From positions 310,001-374,000 of the forward strand of contig NZ_BAVZ01000001.1 in assembly GCF_000576305.1 (NCBI RefSeq): a DNA stretch of 64,000 bases, given 5' to 3'. The notes under the pieces were generated by a model, which saw only the letters and a list, made by a program, of their open reading frames with translations, was not told where the DNA came from and ran no database searches. Positions 37,380 to 47,608 of this stretch are shown piece after piece (position 1 is the stretch's first letter; every line of letters starts with the position of its first letter). The position numbers were made by a program, and so were the translations under genes. The stretch comes from Paenibacillus pini JCM 16418 (GTDB lineage: Bacteria; Bacillota; Bacilli; Paenibacillales; Paenibacillaceae).

Positions 37380-37471
37380 CTTTATACTTTTTAGGTTTAC
37401 TTTACAAGAGCATCGGAGGAAAGAGTTTGTAGCCTTGAATCAATTGAACCTTTAATAAAAGGGGAGTAGGT

Positions 37472-39631
37472 ATGGATAATAAATGGTTGTGGTATGAGAT
37501 GATCAATCTAGAGGAAGAGCATCTTTATCCTGTCCGCAATGCCTTGATAAATCATGGAGAACGAATGGCGTTGGAGGTACTGAAGGATGTTTATGAGCAG
37601 CGAACGGAACCTTGTTTATATTTTAAAGATGAAGACTTAGAGGGCTTGATTGCATATGTGAAGCTGAGGTGCCAAGAAGAACTTGCGCTTGTGATGGAAA
37701 CGGCAGATGAGACAGTGAACAACATATTTACTTTCCGTTTTCCATGGGATATGGAACGATCCAACGAATCGGTTCGATTCGAGGGAGAAATTCGTTGGGA
37801 TCACATTCCTGCGGAAGATCCAGAATGGACCTACATGCTGAATCGTCATCGGTACTGGATTGCTCTTGGACAAGCCTACGTGATTACTCAGAATGAAAAA
37901 TATGCTGAGGCTGTATGCCGACAGATGGAAAGCTGGATTGACCACAATCCAGCTCCAGAGATTCCTGTTAGGGATCACTTAACTTGGAGAACCATTGATG
38001 CGGGGATACGGTGCGATCATTGGATCAAGACCTATCCTTACATTAAGCGGAGTCCGCATTTTACTACACGGTTATTTCATAACATGCTTCGATCTCTATA
38101 CGAGCATGGAGAATATATTGCATCTGCCCCATGCACAGGGTGGAAACGCATGAGCAACTGGGGCGTTATAGAAAATCGTGGCCTATTCGGTATCTCGGTG
38201 TTTATGTCAGATTGGAATAGAGCTGAATATTGGCGCGGGTTAAGTACGCAAAGCTTGAAGGAGACGGCAGAACTGCAAGTGCAAAAGGATGGAGTGCACT
38301 GGGAACAGTCACCGCTGTATCATAATGAGGTGCTTCATTGTTACATGGATTATCTGATCCTATCCACAAATAATGCGATCACACCAGAGCCGGTCATTGT
38401 TCGTACCGTTAACAATATGTTATATGCGGATCTTTACATGGCAAAACCCAACCACTACCAGCCTCTTCAAGGGGATAGTGACAATAACGACCTAAGGGAA
38501 ACGCTTGCTGCGGGAGCAGTATATTTTGAGGATGCCCATCTCAAATTTGGAGGATCGACTGTACTCAGCTACGATCATGCTTGGGCGTTCGGTATTCAAG
38601 GGATTACGCTCTATGAGGAACTCGAAGCTAGGCAGCCTGAGCATATGTCATGGCCGTTTGTTCAAACAGGAAATTATGTTATGCGGTCTGGGTGGTCGGA
38701 GCAGGATGCCTATTTGTATTTTCATTGTGGCTTTCTAGGCGGCGGCCATGGACACGCGGATATGCTGCATTTCGAAATGCATGCCTTTGGCAGGGACCTG
38801 CTGGTTGATTCCGGTCGCTATAATTACGGAGATCATACGCCGTGGAGAAAGATTCTGAAGCAATGCAAGGCCCATAATACAACGATGGTGGATCATATTG
38901 ATTTTAATGAATATATTGATTCTTGGACGAATGGAAGGATTGCTGAGCCAAGAGATGTGTTTTGGACAACGGATTCTAAATTTGATTATGTCGAAGGAAG
39001 CCATACGGGTTATTTTTATTTAGATGATCCCGTTCGGCCTCTGCGGCGAATTCTGTTCATTAAACCGAATGTTTGGTTACTATGTGACAGCTTTGAGTGC
39101 AAAGAGGAGCATATATTTGAACAGCATTTCCATTTCATGCCTGGCGCGATCACGGTAAATTCTAGCGATCTCACAGCTCGTACCCAAGCAGAGCATGAAG
39201 CCAATATCAAGATTATTCCGGTGCATCCGGAACGGTTGACCTGTGAAGTGAGGGATAGCATGATATCGCTTGAATATAATTCAATTGAACCGAATCAGGC
39301 TGTAACTTATCGGAGTATTCATACTGGATTTACTTCGATGCTGCATGTCCTTTACCCGCAAGCAGCGGGATCAAATAATGCCCCCTTCATTCAACCCATA
39401 GAAGTGATGACCTATTTAGGTGAGCATGTCCATCATGCAGAGGCGGAGGCTGTATTGATTCGCTTGGATCGCGATGATGACCAAGGGTATGAAGAGCATT
39501 TAATTCTAATTTGTCATCGCAAACCTCGAAATCATATCGATTCTTATGTTGTGGATGGGACTCAGGTTTTTGGCGAGGTTGTTTGGATTCAGCGTAGTGA
39601 AGGAACAGAATTAATAACGGTAATCAAATAA
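37472..39631 (+). CDS. Heparinase II/III-family polysaccharide lyase
   Basis: This 719-residue protein has an N-terminal helical toroid (TWRTIDAGIRCDHWIKTYP, MSNWGVIENRGLFGISVF) and the C-terminal Hepar_II_III beta-sandwich (GGGHGHADMLHFEMHAFGRDL, DSGRYNYGDHTPWR). The family cleaves uronate-containing chains by beta-elimination, using the Asn/His in the first motif and the Tyr/His in the second. There is no clear signal peptide, so it may act on imported oligomers in the cytoplasm. ATG follows GGGGAGTAGG. It is followed by GH88 and faces kduI, a classic uronate-degradation order. Whether the chain is a glycosaminoglycan, alginate-like or plant gum is open. Confidence 0.88.
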   Translation: MDNKWLWYEMINLEEEHLYPVRNALINHGERMALEVLKDVYEQRTEPCLYFKDEDLEGLIAYVKLRCQEELALVMETADETVNNIFTFRFPWDMERSNESVRFEGEIRWDHIPAEDPEWTYMLNRHRYWIALGQAYVITQNEKYAEAVCRQMESWIDHNPAPEIPVRDHLTWRTIDAGIRCDHWIKTYPYIKRSPHFTTRLFHNMLRSLYEHGEYIASAPCTGWKRMSNWGVIENRGLFGISVFMSDWNRAEYWRGLSTQSLKETAELQVQKDGVHWEQSPLYHNEVLHCYMDYLILSTNNAITPEPVIVRTVNNMLYADLYMAKPNHYQPLQGDSDNNDLRETLAAGAVYFEDAHLKFGGSTVLSYDHAWAFGIQGITLYEELEARQPEHMSWPFVQTGNYVMRSGWSEQDAYLYFHCGFLGGGHGHADMLHFEMHAFGRDLLVDSGRYNYGDHTPWRKILKQCKAHNTTMVDHIDFNEYIDSWTNGRIAEPRDVFWTTDSKFDYVEGSHTGYFYLDDPVRPLRRILFIKPNVWLLCDSFECKEEHIFEQHFHFMPGAITVNSSDLTARTQAEHEANIKIIPVHPERLTCEVRDSMISLEYNSIEPNQAVTYRSIHTGFTSMLHVLYPQAAGSNNAPFIQPIEVMTYLGEHVHHAEAEAVLIRLDRDDDQGYEEHLILICHRKPRNHIDSYVVDGTQVFGEVVWIQRSEGTELITVIK

Positions 39632-39651
39632 TGGAAGGTAAGGTGCTACTC

Positions 39652-40767
39652 ATGTGGAAAGATGCGATACAAGCAGCTATCGCCACCATCAAAATGAATG
39701 CCATTCGACATCCGGAACAATTCCCTCATATTTCGAATGAGCTATGTTATGAGTGGGGAGAGAATAATGACTGGATTGATGGCTTTTATACAGGTCTCCT
39801 ATGGTTGTCCTATGAATATAGCGGAGATGATTTTTATAAACAGACAGCGATGCAGCAGTTGGAATCATACCGACATCGTTTAGAGCATCATATTGTACTT
39901 GACCATCATGACATTGGTTTCTTGTATTCTTTGTCTGCTGTAGCCGAATGGCGTATTACAGGCAGTGAAGAAGCTAGGCAGCTTGCGCTTAGTGCCGCGG
40001 ATAAGCTTGTCGAGCGGTTTCGGGAAAGCTTCGAGGCTATCCAAGCATGGGGACAAGCCGATGATCCGGATAATGGTGGAAGAATTATTATTGACTGCTT
40101 AATGAATATCCCATTGCTATTTTGGGCACATGAACAGACAGGCAAGGTAGCTTATTATGATATTGCAATGAAACATGCTCAAAAAAGCTTGCGTTTTCTT
40201 ATTCGCGGAGATGGGTCAAGTTATCATACCTTTTATTTTGATCTGCAAAATGGAAACTGCTTACGAGGAGGGACCCACCAAGGCTTCTTGGATGGATCGA
40301 CATGGTCACGTGGACAAGCATGGGGCATATACGGATTTGCCATTAGCTACCGATATACGAAAGATCCAATGTATCTCGATACTGCGAAACGACTTGCACG
40401 ATATTTTATAGAGCATTTACCAGAAGATCATGTCTCCTATTGGGACTTCGATGTCAAAGTGGAGGATGGAACACCGCGTGATAGCTCAGCCACTGCGATT
40501 ACAGCTTGTGGTATTCTCGAAATATTAGACCTAGTACCACCAGACGATGCAGATCGTGCCTATCTTCAAGAAGCGCTTATGCAAATGATGACTTCACTGG
40601 TAGATAACTATTCAACGCAGAATATTCCGAATGTGGAAGGTCTGTTGCAGCATGGTTCTTATCACGTGAGAGGTAATCAGGCACCCGATAACTACATGAT
40701 TTGGGGCGACTATTATTATCTGGAAGCACTGGTACGCATGGATAAAGGAATTAAAGGCTATTGGTAA
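39652..40767 (+). CDS. GH88 unsaturated glucuronyl hydrolase
   Basis: GH88 removes the unsaturated uronate left by a lyase through hydration of the double bond. The start at ATG 39652 (GGTAAGG about 9 bases upstream) places the two catalytic acids at Asp87 (DHHDIGF) and Asp148 (IIIDCLMN), nearly identical to Asp88 and Asp149 of the studied Bacillus enzyme. An in-frame ATG at 39631 overlaps the lyase stop and adds seven residues. Other markers are STWSRGQAWGIYGF and GTPRDSSATAITACGILEI. No signal peptide is seen, so it is cytoplasmic. Its product converts to DKI, the substrate of KduI. Confidence 0.93.
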   Translation: MWKDAIQAAIATIKMNAIRHPEQFPHISNELCYEWGENNDWIDGFYTGLLWLSYEYSGDDFYKQTAMQQLESYRHRLEHHIVLDHHDIGFLYSLSAVAEWRITGSEEARQLALSAADKLVERFRESFEAIQAWGQADDPDNGGRIIIDCLMNIPLLFWAHEQTGKVAYYDIAMKHAQKSLRFLIRGDGSSYHTFYFDLQNGNCLRGGTHQGFLDGSTWSRGQAWGIYGFAISYRYTKDPMYLDTAKRLARYFIEHLPEDHVSYWDFDVKVEDGTPRDSSATAITACGILEILDLVPPDDADRAYLQEALMQMMTSLVDNYSTQNIPNVEGLLQHGSYHVRGNQAPDNYMIWGDYYYLEALVRMDKGIKGYW

Positions 40768-40964
40768 ACAGTTCCTAATTACAGAAATCACGGGTAAGGC
40801 TTAAACTGCTAACCTTTGCTAGAAAGTAAAATTATTACAAGTTTATGTAAAGGATTTGAAATTGTTTCAGTCATAGGCCACGCTTATAATCTACCTAAAT
40901 ACAACATGAATCGTTCGAGTATCAGTTTATGAATCTTCGTTGATTCGAGAGGTGGTCGAAATCC

Positions 40965-42056
40965 ATGGAACTGTGGGGAGCTTCAATCCTGAAATATAAG
41001 TGGATGATTGCTGGAGTTATAGCACTTACCGTGGTTGCCTTAACAGGATGTTCGAAAGAAAAGATGGGAGCGCATGTCAGTGAAGATGATTATATCGCGC
41101 AAATTGATGGAACGCCTATTAGCTTGACGGAGTATAACAGGACAGTTCAAATGAACCAGTCAAATATTATGAATTACTTCCGAGAAAAGTATAATGCTGA
41201 GCTGACAGAGGATTTTTGGAATACCGCTTATGGCGATGAAATTCCTTTAGAAGTATTAAAGAAGAAAGCGTTAGAAGACAGTGTGAACATTAAAGTTAGA
41301 CAAATGTTAGCCAAGGAACAAGGTATTGTTCAGGATATAAGCTATCCAGCATTCTTAAGTCAGTTTAAAGAGGAAAATGCAAAAAGAGCGAAAGCGCTTG
41401 AGAAAAACGAAGTTGTATATGGACCGGCACAATACAATGAAGAATCATATTTCGAATACGTACTGACCAATACTACACTCGCTGTGAAGCAGAATATACA
41501 GGCAAGTATGGATCATTCAAATGAACAATCGCTAAAAAATTTCTATCATAAGCATAAGGATGAGTTGTACAAGACTTTAGGTCTGGTGAGGGTGCAGGTC
41601 ATATCGGCTTCATTTATGGATCAGAATCATCAAGTTAATGAGTTCATGAAAAAGCAGGCGAAAGAGAAATTAAGTAAGTCATCTTCTGAAATAGTAGCCG
41701 GAGCTTCCTTTGCAAATGTTGCTAGAACTTACACGGGTCAAGATGCTTCGCGTGAGCTTACATTTAATTTCGGTAATGAAAAACATAATTCACGAAGTCC
41801 GCTAGCACAAGCCTCATTAATGCTTAGTGAACAACAAACTAGTCGTATCATCGAGGAAAATGGAAGTCTCTACCTTGTGAAATGTATTGAAAAAGTAGAA
41901 CCGGGTTCGCGCTATACTGCATATGAGGACATTAAAGGACAGGTGCTTCACGATTATATTAATAGCAAATATGACGAATTTATCCGTAATAAGCTGTCCG
42001 AATCGAAGGTTATAGTAAACGAGAAAAGCTACCAATCTTGGAAGTTCCCTAGTTAA
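40965..42056 (+). CDS. SurA/PrsA-like PPIase-type lipoprotein
   Basis: This 363-residue protein has a signal peptide with lipobox (VVALTGCSKE) and starts at ATG behind GAGAGGTGG. Residues 40-110 resemble the SurA/PrsA N-terminal chaperone helix (YIAQIDGTPISLTEYNRTVQ). The C-terminal part (AGASFANVARTYTG, then RSPLAQASLMLSEQQTS and YLVKCIEKVEPG) follows the order of a parvulin PPIase domain, but the active-site residues are not clearly conserved. It probably helps fold or hold secreted proteins of this locus, such as the beta-helix protein that follows. Confidence 0.78.
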   Translation: MELWGASILKYKWMIAGVIALTVVALTGCSKEKMGAHVSEDDYIAQIDGTPISLTEYNRTVQMNQSNIMNYFREKYNAELTEDFWNTAYGDEIPLEVLKKKALEDSVNIKVRQMLAKEQGIVQDISYPAFLSQFKEENAKRAKALEKNEVVYGPAQYNEESYFEYVLTNTTLAVKQNIQASMDHSNEQSLKNFYHKHKDELYKTLGLVRVQVISASFMDQNHQVNEFMKKQAKEKLSKSSSEIVAGASFANVARTYTGQDASRELTFNFGNEKHNSRSPLAQASLMLSEQQTSRIIEENGSLYLVKCIEKVEPGSRYTAYEDIKGQVLHDYINSKYDEFIRNKLSESKVIVNEKSYQSWKFPS

Positions 42057-42188
42057 GTATGCTTAGCCCTAACCCTTGTTGTAAGCGCTTCACTTATGTC
42101 GAGTGAAGTATTACATACGACGAATGTATGAGCAGATTAATACAGCTTAGCCATTCGATTATTGTCTAATCAGGAAAGGAAGTGGCGT

Positions 42189-44279
42189 ATGATCGCAGAG
42201 TCAGCAAAAAAATGGTTGAGTATGTTATTGGTTGTCGTTATGTTAGCAGGCATCACCATTATGTCTTCGCCCACAAAAGTAATGGCAGCAGGAGGGAATA
42301 CGTACTACGTAGATAATCTGAGTGGAAATGATAGTAACGGTGGTACAAGTTCAGGTAGTGCTTGGAAAACATTAACGAAGGTTAATGCTACGACCTTCGC
42401 GCCCGGAGACAAGATACTGTTCAAAGCGGGTGGTTCATGGCAGGGGCAGCTTTGGCCTAAAGGGTCAGGAGCTAGCGGTAGTCCCATCGTGATTGATATG
42501 TATGGCACCGGTAATAAGCCACTGATAACAGGTGTGAAGTCAGAGCTTTCAACTGTGCTTTTGAAGAATCAGGAGTATTGGGAGATTAATAATTTAGAAG
42601 TTACTAATCCTTCCTCGGACCCATTCACAAGAGACTGGAAGGGAGCACGTGGGGAACGGCGGGGCGTATATGTGTTAAATGAAGAAAGCGGAATCTTAAA
42701 TCATATCTATATCAAAAACTTAAACATTCATGATGTTGATGGTGTGTATACAACAAGATCTGGGGGTATCATCTTTGATTCCGTCGGATCATGGACGCCA
42801 AGTGCATTTAATGATGTATTGATCGATGGCAACACATTAACAGATGTTGATGCGTACGGTATTTATATTAGTTCCAATTGTATCGTTCGTTACGGCATGG
42901 GTGATTTATGGGAATGGGTTCCTAAGCCATATGGAGCATGGACACCTTCTACGAACGTGAAAATTTCTAATAATACGGTTGTTAGAGCAGCGACTGGTGC
43001 TATTGCATGGAATGTTACAGATGGTGCCATTGTCGAACATAACACGGTCCAGGAGGCCACGTATCTTGCAACGAATGCAGCCATATGGTGGGCATATGCG
43101 GACAATAACGTTGTCCAATTTAATGAGTCCTTTGCAACACGCAATGGTTCAGAGGACGGTACAGGCTTTGATGTTGATGCAGGCAACATAGGATCTGTAG
43201 TTCAATATAATTACAGTCATGATAATGCAGGTGGATTCATGCTCTATGTCAATGATACGTATTACACGACTAATACTATCGTAAGATATAACATCAGTCA
43301 GAATGATAAAGGTCGTATTTTCAGATATAGCGGCTCGATTGATACCGTACTGAATTATAACAATTCCATTTATGTAGGGGCGGCTTCTGGTAATCCCGTC
43401 ATGAGTGATTATTTCACAAAGTCCTCAGGTAGTCCGAAGAATATTAAAAACTATAATAATGTGTATTATAGCGTAGGTGACCGAGGCTGGACACTGACGG
43501 GTCAAACTTTTGATAGCAATGCTTATTATGGAGGTAAAACATTAGTTAGCAGCGATGCGCACAAGGTTACAGTGAATCCGAAGCTTGTAAGTCCCGGAAG
43601 TGGTGGAACGGGGATGAACACAGTGACTGGATATCAATTACAGAGCGATTCACCACTGATTGGCGCAGGGGTTCCTATTGCTAATAATGGTGGACGCGAT
43701 TACTTCGGTAATTTGTTATACAATGGTGATCCGGACATTGGAGCATACGAATATCAAGGGACTGTACCTCCAGCGACCAACAAGACTCCTATTGTGTTCA
43801 CACCGGCACCGATTACACCATTACCTAAACCACCTGGTCCTGCACCCGGAAATCTTGCCCCTCTTGCTACTATGACGGCTTCAATCGCAACCTTGTCTGG
43901 TAGTGCGATTAAGGGCTTGAACGACAGTTCCTATGACAATGCATGGTCAAGTATCGATAAGGGAGTAACCTTCCCTAATTATATCACGCTTGATTTTGGC
44001 ACAAAGACTGTGACAGCCAATCAATTGAAGCTTATTACGAGATTCGGAACAGGCCAAGGGATTACGAAGCTCGATTTGGAATACTACAATGGAACCGCAT
44101 GGGTTCCTCTGAAGACGGGTGTGCAGTTGGTTTGGAAATCAAGTGATACGACCAACGAAGCGCAAATTATTGATTTTAACTCGACTACGGCTACTCAGTT
44201 CCGCGTCAAAATTAACGGAGCTAATCTAAAGTGGGGTAACTTCGCTATTAATGAATTGGAGCTTTATAACAATCATTAA
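42189..44279 (+). CDS. Secreted right-handed beta-helix protein with C-terminal F5/8-type carbohydrate-binding domain
   Basis: The start is ATG 42189 behind AGGAAAGGAAGTGG; the frame extends to a TTG at 42162. A signal peptide ends near KVMAAGG. The main part is a parallel beta-helix with YYVDNLSGNDSNGGTSSGSA at its head and repeats of V.YN.S..N / I.NN.V. (IVEHNTVQEA, VVQFNESFA, VQYNYSHDNAGG). A Pro-rich linker (APITPLPKPPGPAPGN) leads to a discoidin/CBM32-like module (LAPLATMTASI ... DFGTKTVTANQLKLI). Helices of this kind are usual for polysaccharide lyases and glycosidases acting on uronates. The exact activity is not clear. It is the only evident extracellular enzyme of the locus. Confidence 0.85.
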   Translation: MIAESAKKWLSMLLVVVMLAGITIMSSPTKVMAAGGNTYYVDNLSGNDSNGGTSSGSAWKTLTKVNATTFAPGDKILFKAGGSWQGQLWPKGSGASGSPIVIDMYGTGNKPLITGVKSELSTVLLKNQEYWEINNLEVTNPSSDPFTRDWKGARGERRGVYVLNEESGILNHIYIKNLNIHDVDGVYTTRSGGIIFDSVGSWTPSAFNDVLIDGNTLTDVDAYGIYISSNCIVRYGMGDLWEWVPKPYGAWTPSTNVKISNNTVVRAATGAIAWNVTDGAIVEHNTVQEATYLATNAAIWWAYADNNVVQFNESFATRNGSEDGTGFDVDAGNIGSVVQYNYSHDNAGGFMLYVNDTYYTTNTIVRYNISQNDKGRIFRYSGSIDTVLNYNNSIYVGAASGNPVMSDYFTKSSGSPKNIKNYNNVYYSVGDRGWTLTGQTFDSNAYYGGKTLVSSDAHKVTVNPKLVSPGSGGTGMNTVTGYQLQSDSPLIGAGVPIANNGGRDYFGNLLYNGDPDIGAYEYQGTVPPATNKTPIVFTPAPITPLPKPPGPAPGNLAPLATMTASIATLSGSAIKGLNDSSYDNAWSSIDKGVTFPNYITLDFGTKTVTANQLKLITRFGTGQGITKLDLEYYNGTAWVPLKTGVQLVWKSSDTTNEAQIIDFNSTTATQFRVKINGANLKWGNFAINELELYNNH

Positions 44280-44391
44280 TTTGAATTTGTCTTAGGAAAT
44301 ACAGAAATGCAGAAAAGGAATCTCCCAAAGATGGTTCTTTTTTTGTTAATCACTATACTAAATGATATGACTTTGAAACTGGGGGGATCGA

Positions 44392-46131
44392 ATGAAACTA
44401 CAGGCTGCAGCAAAAGCTTCAAAGTGGTTCGTCTATCAAAAAATAGTTATCGTGTTTATTGCTTTCCTTATTCCACTCATCTCTATGAACATTTGGGTCA
44501 ATTACAAGGGCATGTCCTTGACCAAAAAATCAATTCTAGATTCATCTTTAGCGGGTGCTTCTTTTTACTCCAAACAGCTGGATAAAGAGATGTATTTCAT
44601 TCGCAATCTACAATTACAATTTCTAAATGACAAGGATTTACAGAAGCTTAGCTTTCGAGGCAGCATGCTCGAGAATTATGAGGAGGTCCAGCTCATTGAG
44701 CAGGTGAGGGATCGGTTGACTACGTTGATGGTTTCAAGCGATTTTGTGGTCAATACGGGAGTATATGTAAACGCTGTCGATAAGACTATTTCGACGCTGA
44801 CGGGTGTTACTAATACGCCAAATACAGAGTATGGCTTGATTTCGAAATTGATGAGCACTTCGCCCAAGCCTTCAATATATCGGAGTGGGGATCGCATTTT
44901 TTTCATAGAAACTGAAAATAACGGTGGTGTAATCTCCTATATAGAAATTTCTAAATTCAAGCTGCTCGAGGCCCTAACGCAAATTGCAAGATTATCTGAA
45001 GAGTCGGAAGTATTGCTCGGTAATCGTGAAGAAGGACCTATCCTATCGACTGCTGTTAATCATCAGGACACCTCTGCATTCCTTGGGTTAATTGATGAAA
45101 GCTCTAATAACACAGACATTTCTAGAATTCAAAAGTTTAATGGAACGAGTTATTTTATCATTCAGAATAATGTCAGTTCGTTGGATTTATCTCTTATTAT
45201 GTACGTGAATCAGAACGAAATCACACGTCCGCTAAGTCTATTTATAACGTGGTTTTATGCATTATTCGTTATAGCCATTATTGTAATGATACTGTATTCC
45301 TTCTCACTTAATGTATTGATTCATAGGCCCCTATCTAAATTAGTGAAGGCATTTCATATGATTGAAACCGATAACCTAAATATCATGATAGAGTCGAAGA
45401 CCAAGGATGAATTTCACTATTTATTTCATAGCTTTAACCGGATGGCCTCTAAATTAAAACATTCGATAGAAGAGAATTATGAACAGAAAATTACACTCCA
45501 GCACTCTCAGCTCAAGCAGTTGCAGTCTCAAATCAACCCTCATTTTTTGTATAATAGCTTTTTTAATATCTATATGATGTGCAAAGTAGGCGATTCCGAA
45601 AGCGCTGCTGAGCTCTCCCAGAAATTAAGTAGTTATTATCAGTACATCACGAGAAGTGGATCCGATGAGGTTCCTTTATATAAAGAGTATCGTCATGCGC
45701 TTGATTATTGTGAAATTCAGTGCATCCGCTTCGCCAATCGTATCCGATATGAATATGAAGAGATTCCGGATACGACCCATGTGATTTCTGTACCTCGTTT
45801 AATGATTCAACCCATTGTGGAGAACGTGTTTGAGCATGCCTTCGAAGATGGTACAGAGGAGGGGATCGTATATATGACGACCCACTGCCAAGAGGGATTT
45901 GTACGAATTACAGTAGAGGATAATGGCAATTTATTAACAGATCAGGCTATTGACCTGTTAAGGAAGAAATTGGCCATGGATTCGAAGCAAACCGAGAAGA
46001 CCGGATTAATCAATGTTAATAATCGTTTGCAGTTGAAGTATGGAAAGGGAAGCGGTTTGTTTGTATCGCGCAGTACATATGGCGGTTTAAAGGTTGATCT
46101 AGTGATTATGTATGACAACAAGGAGGAGTAA
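44392..46131 (+). CDS. YesM-type sensor histidine kinase
   Basis: This 579-residue protein has two membrane helices around an extracytoplasmic sensor domain (about 40-285), a HAMP region (SKLVKAFHMIETDNLNI), and the His_kinase domain with QINPHFLYN (phospho-acceptor His384) and an HATPase with EDNG. ATG follows GGGGGGATCG. The YesM/YesN family senses oligosaccharides and usually controls the adjacent importer. It is coupled to the regulator gene three bases downstream. Confidence 0.93.
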   Translation: MKLQAAAKASKWFVYQKIVIVFIAFLIPLISMNIWVNYKGMSLTKKSILDSSLAGASFYSKQLDKEMYFIRNLQLQFLNDKDLQKLSFRGSMLENYEEVQLIEQVRDRLTTLMVSSDFVVNTGVYVNAVDKTISTLTGVTNTPNTEYGLISKLMSTSPKPSIYRSGDRIFFIETENNGGVISYIEISKFKLLEALTQIARLSEESEVLLGNREEGPILSTAVNHQDTSAFLGLIDESSNNTDISRIQKFNGTSYFIIQNNVSSLDLSLIMYVNQNEITRPLSLFITWFYALFVIAIIVMILYSFSLNVLIHRPLSKLVKAFHMIETDNLNIMIESKTKDEFHYLFHSFNRMASKLKHSIEENYEQKITLQHSQLKQLQSQINPHFLYNSFFNIYMMCKVGDSESAAELSQKLSSYYQYITRSGSDEVPLYKEYRHALDYCEIQCIRFANRIRYEYEEIPDTTHVISVPRLMIQPIVENVFEHAFEDGTEEGIVYMTTHCQEGFVRITVEDNGNLLTDQAIDLLRKKLAMDSKQTEKTGLINVNNRLQLKYGKGSGLFVSRSTYGGLKVDLVIMYDNKEE

Positions 46132-46133
46132 GC

Positions 46134-47477
46134 ATGTATCGACTGATGATTGTAGACGACGAGCCAGTCATTGTGAATGGTTTGGTTCACTTATTTCAAG
46201 AAAACAAGGAATTCGAATTGGATGTTTGTAAAGCGTTTTCGTCTAGTGAAGCACTTGAGATTGCGAAGCGGACTAAACTGGACATTATCGTTAGCGATAT
46301 TCGTATGCCGAAGAAAAATGGACTGCAGCTCATTAATGAAATCTCCTATTATTGGCCATCCTGCCGCATTATTTTACTGACGGGATATAGTGAATTTGAA
46401 TATGTCCATGAGGCACTGCGCAAAAATGTAGACAATTATATTCTGAAAACGGAAGGGATAGAACCCGTGTTCCAAGCCGTAAAACAGGCGATCGGTAAAC
46501 TGGAGGAAGCAAATCGCGATAGAATCCAGCAAGAAAGAATAGAACGACAATTTCAGATTGCAGAATCTTTCTTGAAGCAAGAGTTATTTGAGAGAATGAT
46601 GAATGGGGAAGAGATATACGCACTAATAACGGAGTCTCGTTATGAGGAGGTTTTTACACGCATCTCCCTTGAGCAGCCTGCCTTCTTATGTATTGGACAT
46701 GTGAGTGGAGGAGACAAGCAGCAGATGAAGGAATCGCTGCTGTCGGTGCAGCGCATATTTGATAATTATATACCACCCACGATGCGATTTGAGAAGTTAA
46801 TTCGTGATGACCATACCCTTGTTTGGCTGATTCAACCTGGTGAAGAGCTTCTTAGCAAATTTCAGGAAGGTGAGACTACTTCAGAGAAAACGATTCATGA
46901 GTTGGTTGTCTATATGAGAGGCATTCTAGAGCTCATTCAGAATGAAAGTGAAGAACTGCTGAATTTATGTGTATCTTTCGGCATTTCTAGGAACCTAGTG
47001 AACCAGTGGAATAGCATCCATACACAGTATAAAATGCTTCGTTCGATGATCCAGAGCAGAGCGCTATTAGGTCAGGACATGGTTATCGTAGATATTGGAA
47101 AAACAAGTGATGCTGAAGAAGCGCTTTATGCTGGCGGTAAAATGCATCAGGAAGATATGAAGAGTGTAGTTATCGAACAAATTCATCGGTATATTGATCA
47201 ACATTTAGCTGGGGATGTGTCACTCACTGCGATTGCAGAGGAGGTTCATTTTAATCCCTCCTATTTATCCCGTTACTACAAACAAGCAACGGCACATAAT
47301 CTCTTAGAATATATCCAATCCAAGAAGCTTGAGGGTGCCCTTCACCTGATGGAGAATACTTCGCTGAAATTAAATGAGATCGCCATGCGGGTTGGCTTTG
47401 ATTCACATTCCTATTTTACTACCTTCTTTAAGAAAAAGATGGGGATCTCACCACAAGAGTACCGTAATTCTAAATAA
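46134..47477 (+). CDS. YesN-type AraC-family response regulator
   Basis: This 447-residue protein has a receiver domain with acidic DDE near 9-11 and Asp55 (IVSDIRMPKKNG), a long middle region, and a C-terminal AraC pair of helix-turn-helix motifs (LTAIAEEVHFNPSYLSRYYKQ and LNEIAMRVGFDSHSYFTTFFKK). It starts three bases after the kinase stop behind AAGGAGGAG. I infer that, once phosphorylated, it activates the importer genes that begin at 47609. Confidence 0.94.
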   Translation: MYRLMIVDDEPVIVNGLVHLFQENKEFELDVCKAFSSSEALEIAKRTKLDIIVSDIRMPKKNGLQLINEISYYWPSCRIILLTGYSEFEYVHEALRKNVDNYILKTEGIEPVFQAVKQAIGKLEEANRDRIQQERIERQFQIAESFLKQELFERMMNGEEIYALITESRYEEVFTRISLEQPAFLCIGHVSGGDKQQMKESLLSVQRIFDNYIPPTMRFEKLIRDDHTLVWLIQPGEELLSKFQEGETTSEKTIHELVVYMRGILELIQNESEELLNLCVSFGISRNLVNQWNSIHTQYKMLRSMIQSRALLGQDMVIVDIGKTSDAEEALYAGGKMHQEDMKSVVIEQIHRYIDQHLAGDVSLTAIAEEVHFNPSYLSRYYKQATAHNLLEYIQSKKLEGALHLMENTSLKLNEIAMRVGFDSHSYFTTFFKKKMGISPQEYRNSK

Positions 47478-47513
47478 GTAAAGAAAGTAAAAGCAATGTA
47501 AAAAACTCAAAAT

Positions 47514-47527
47514 TGTTAGCGCTTTCT
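47514..47527 (+). promoter_or_regulatory. Candidate CcpA (cre) site before the importer
   Basis: TGTTAGCGCTTTCT matches the degenerate cre pattern TGWNANCGNTNWCA at all but the last base. It lies about 80 bases before the binding-protein start, which would allow glucose repression of the importer. Confidence 0.45.
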
Positions 47528-47608
47528 CATCCATCTAGAATGAATATAAGAAGAACAAGTTACCAGTTACTTATACAATCACAGTTTAAAAGGGGGAAAG
47601 CATTCCAT

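Noticed and set aside
42080..42092. cre-like TGTAAGCGCTTCA before the beta-helix gene
   Set aside because: One base short of the 14-base pattern; kept out because the match fails in the second half.
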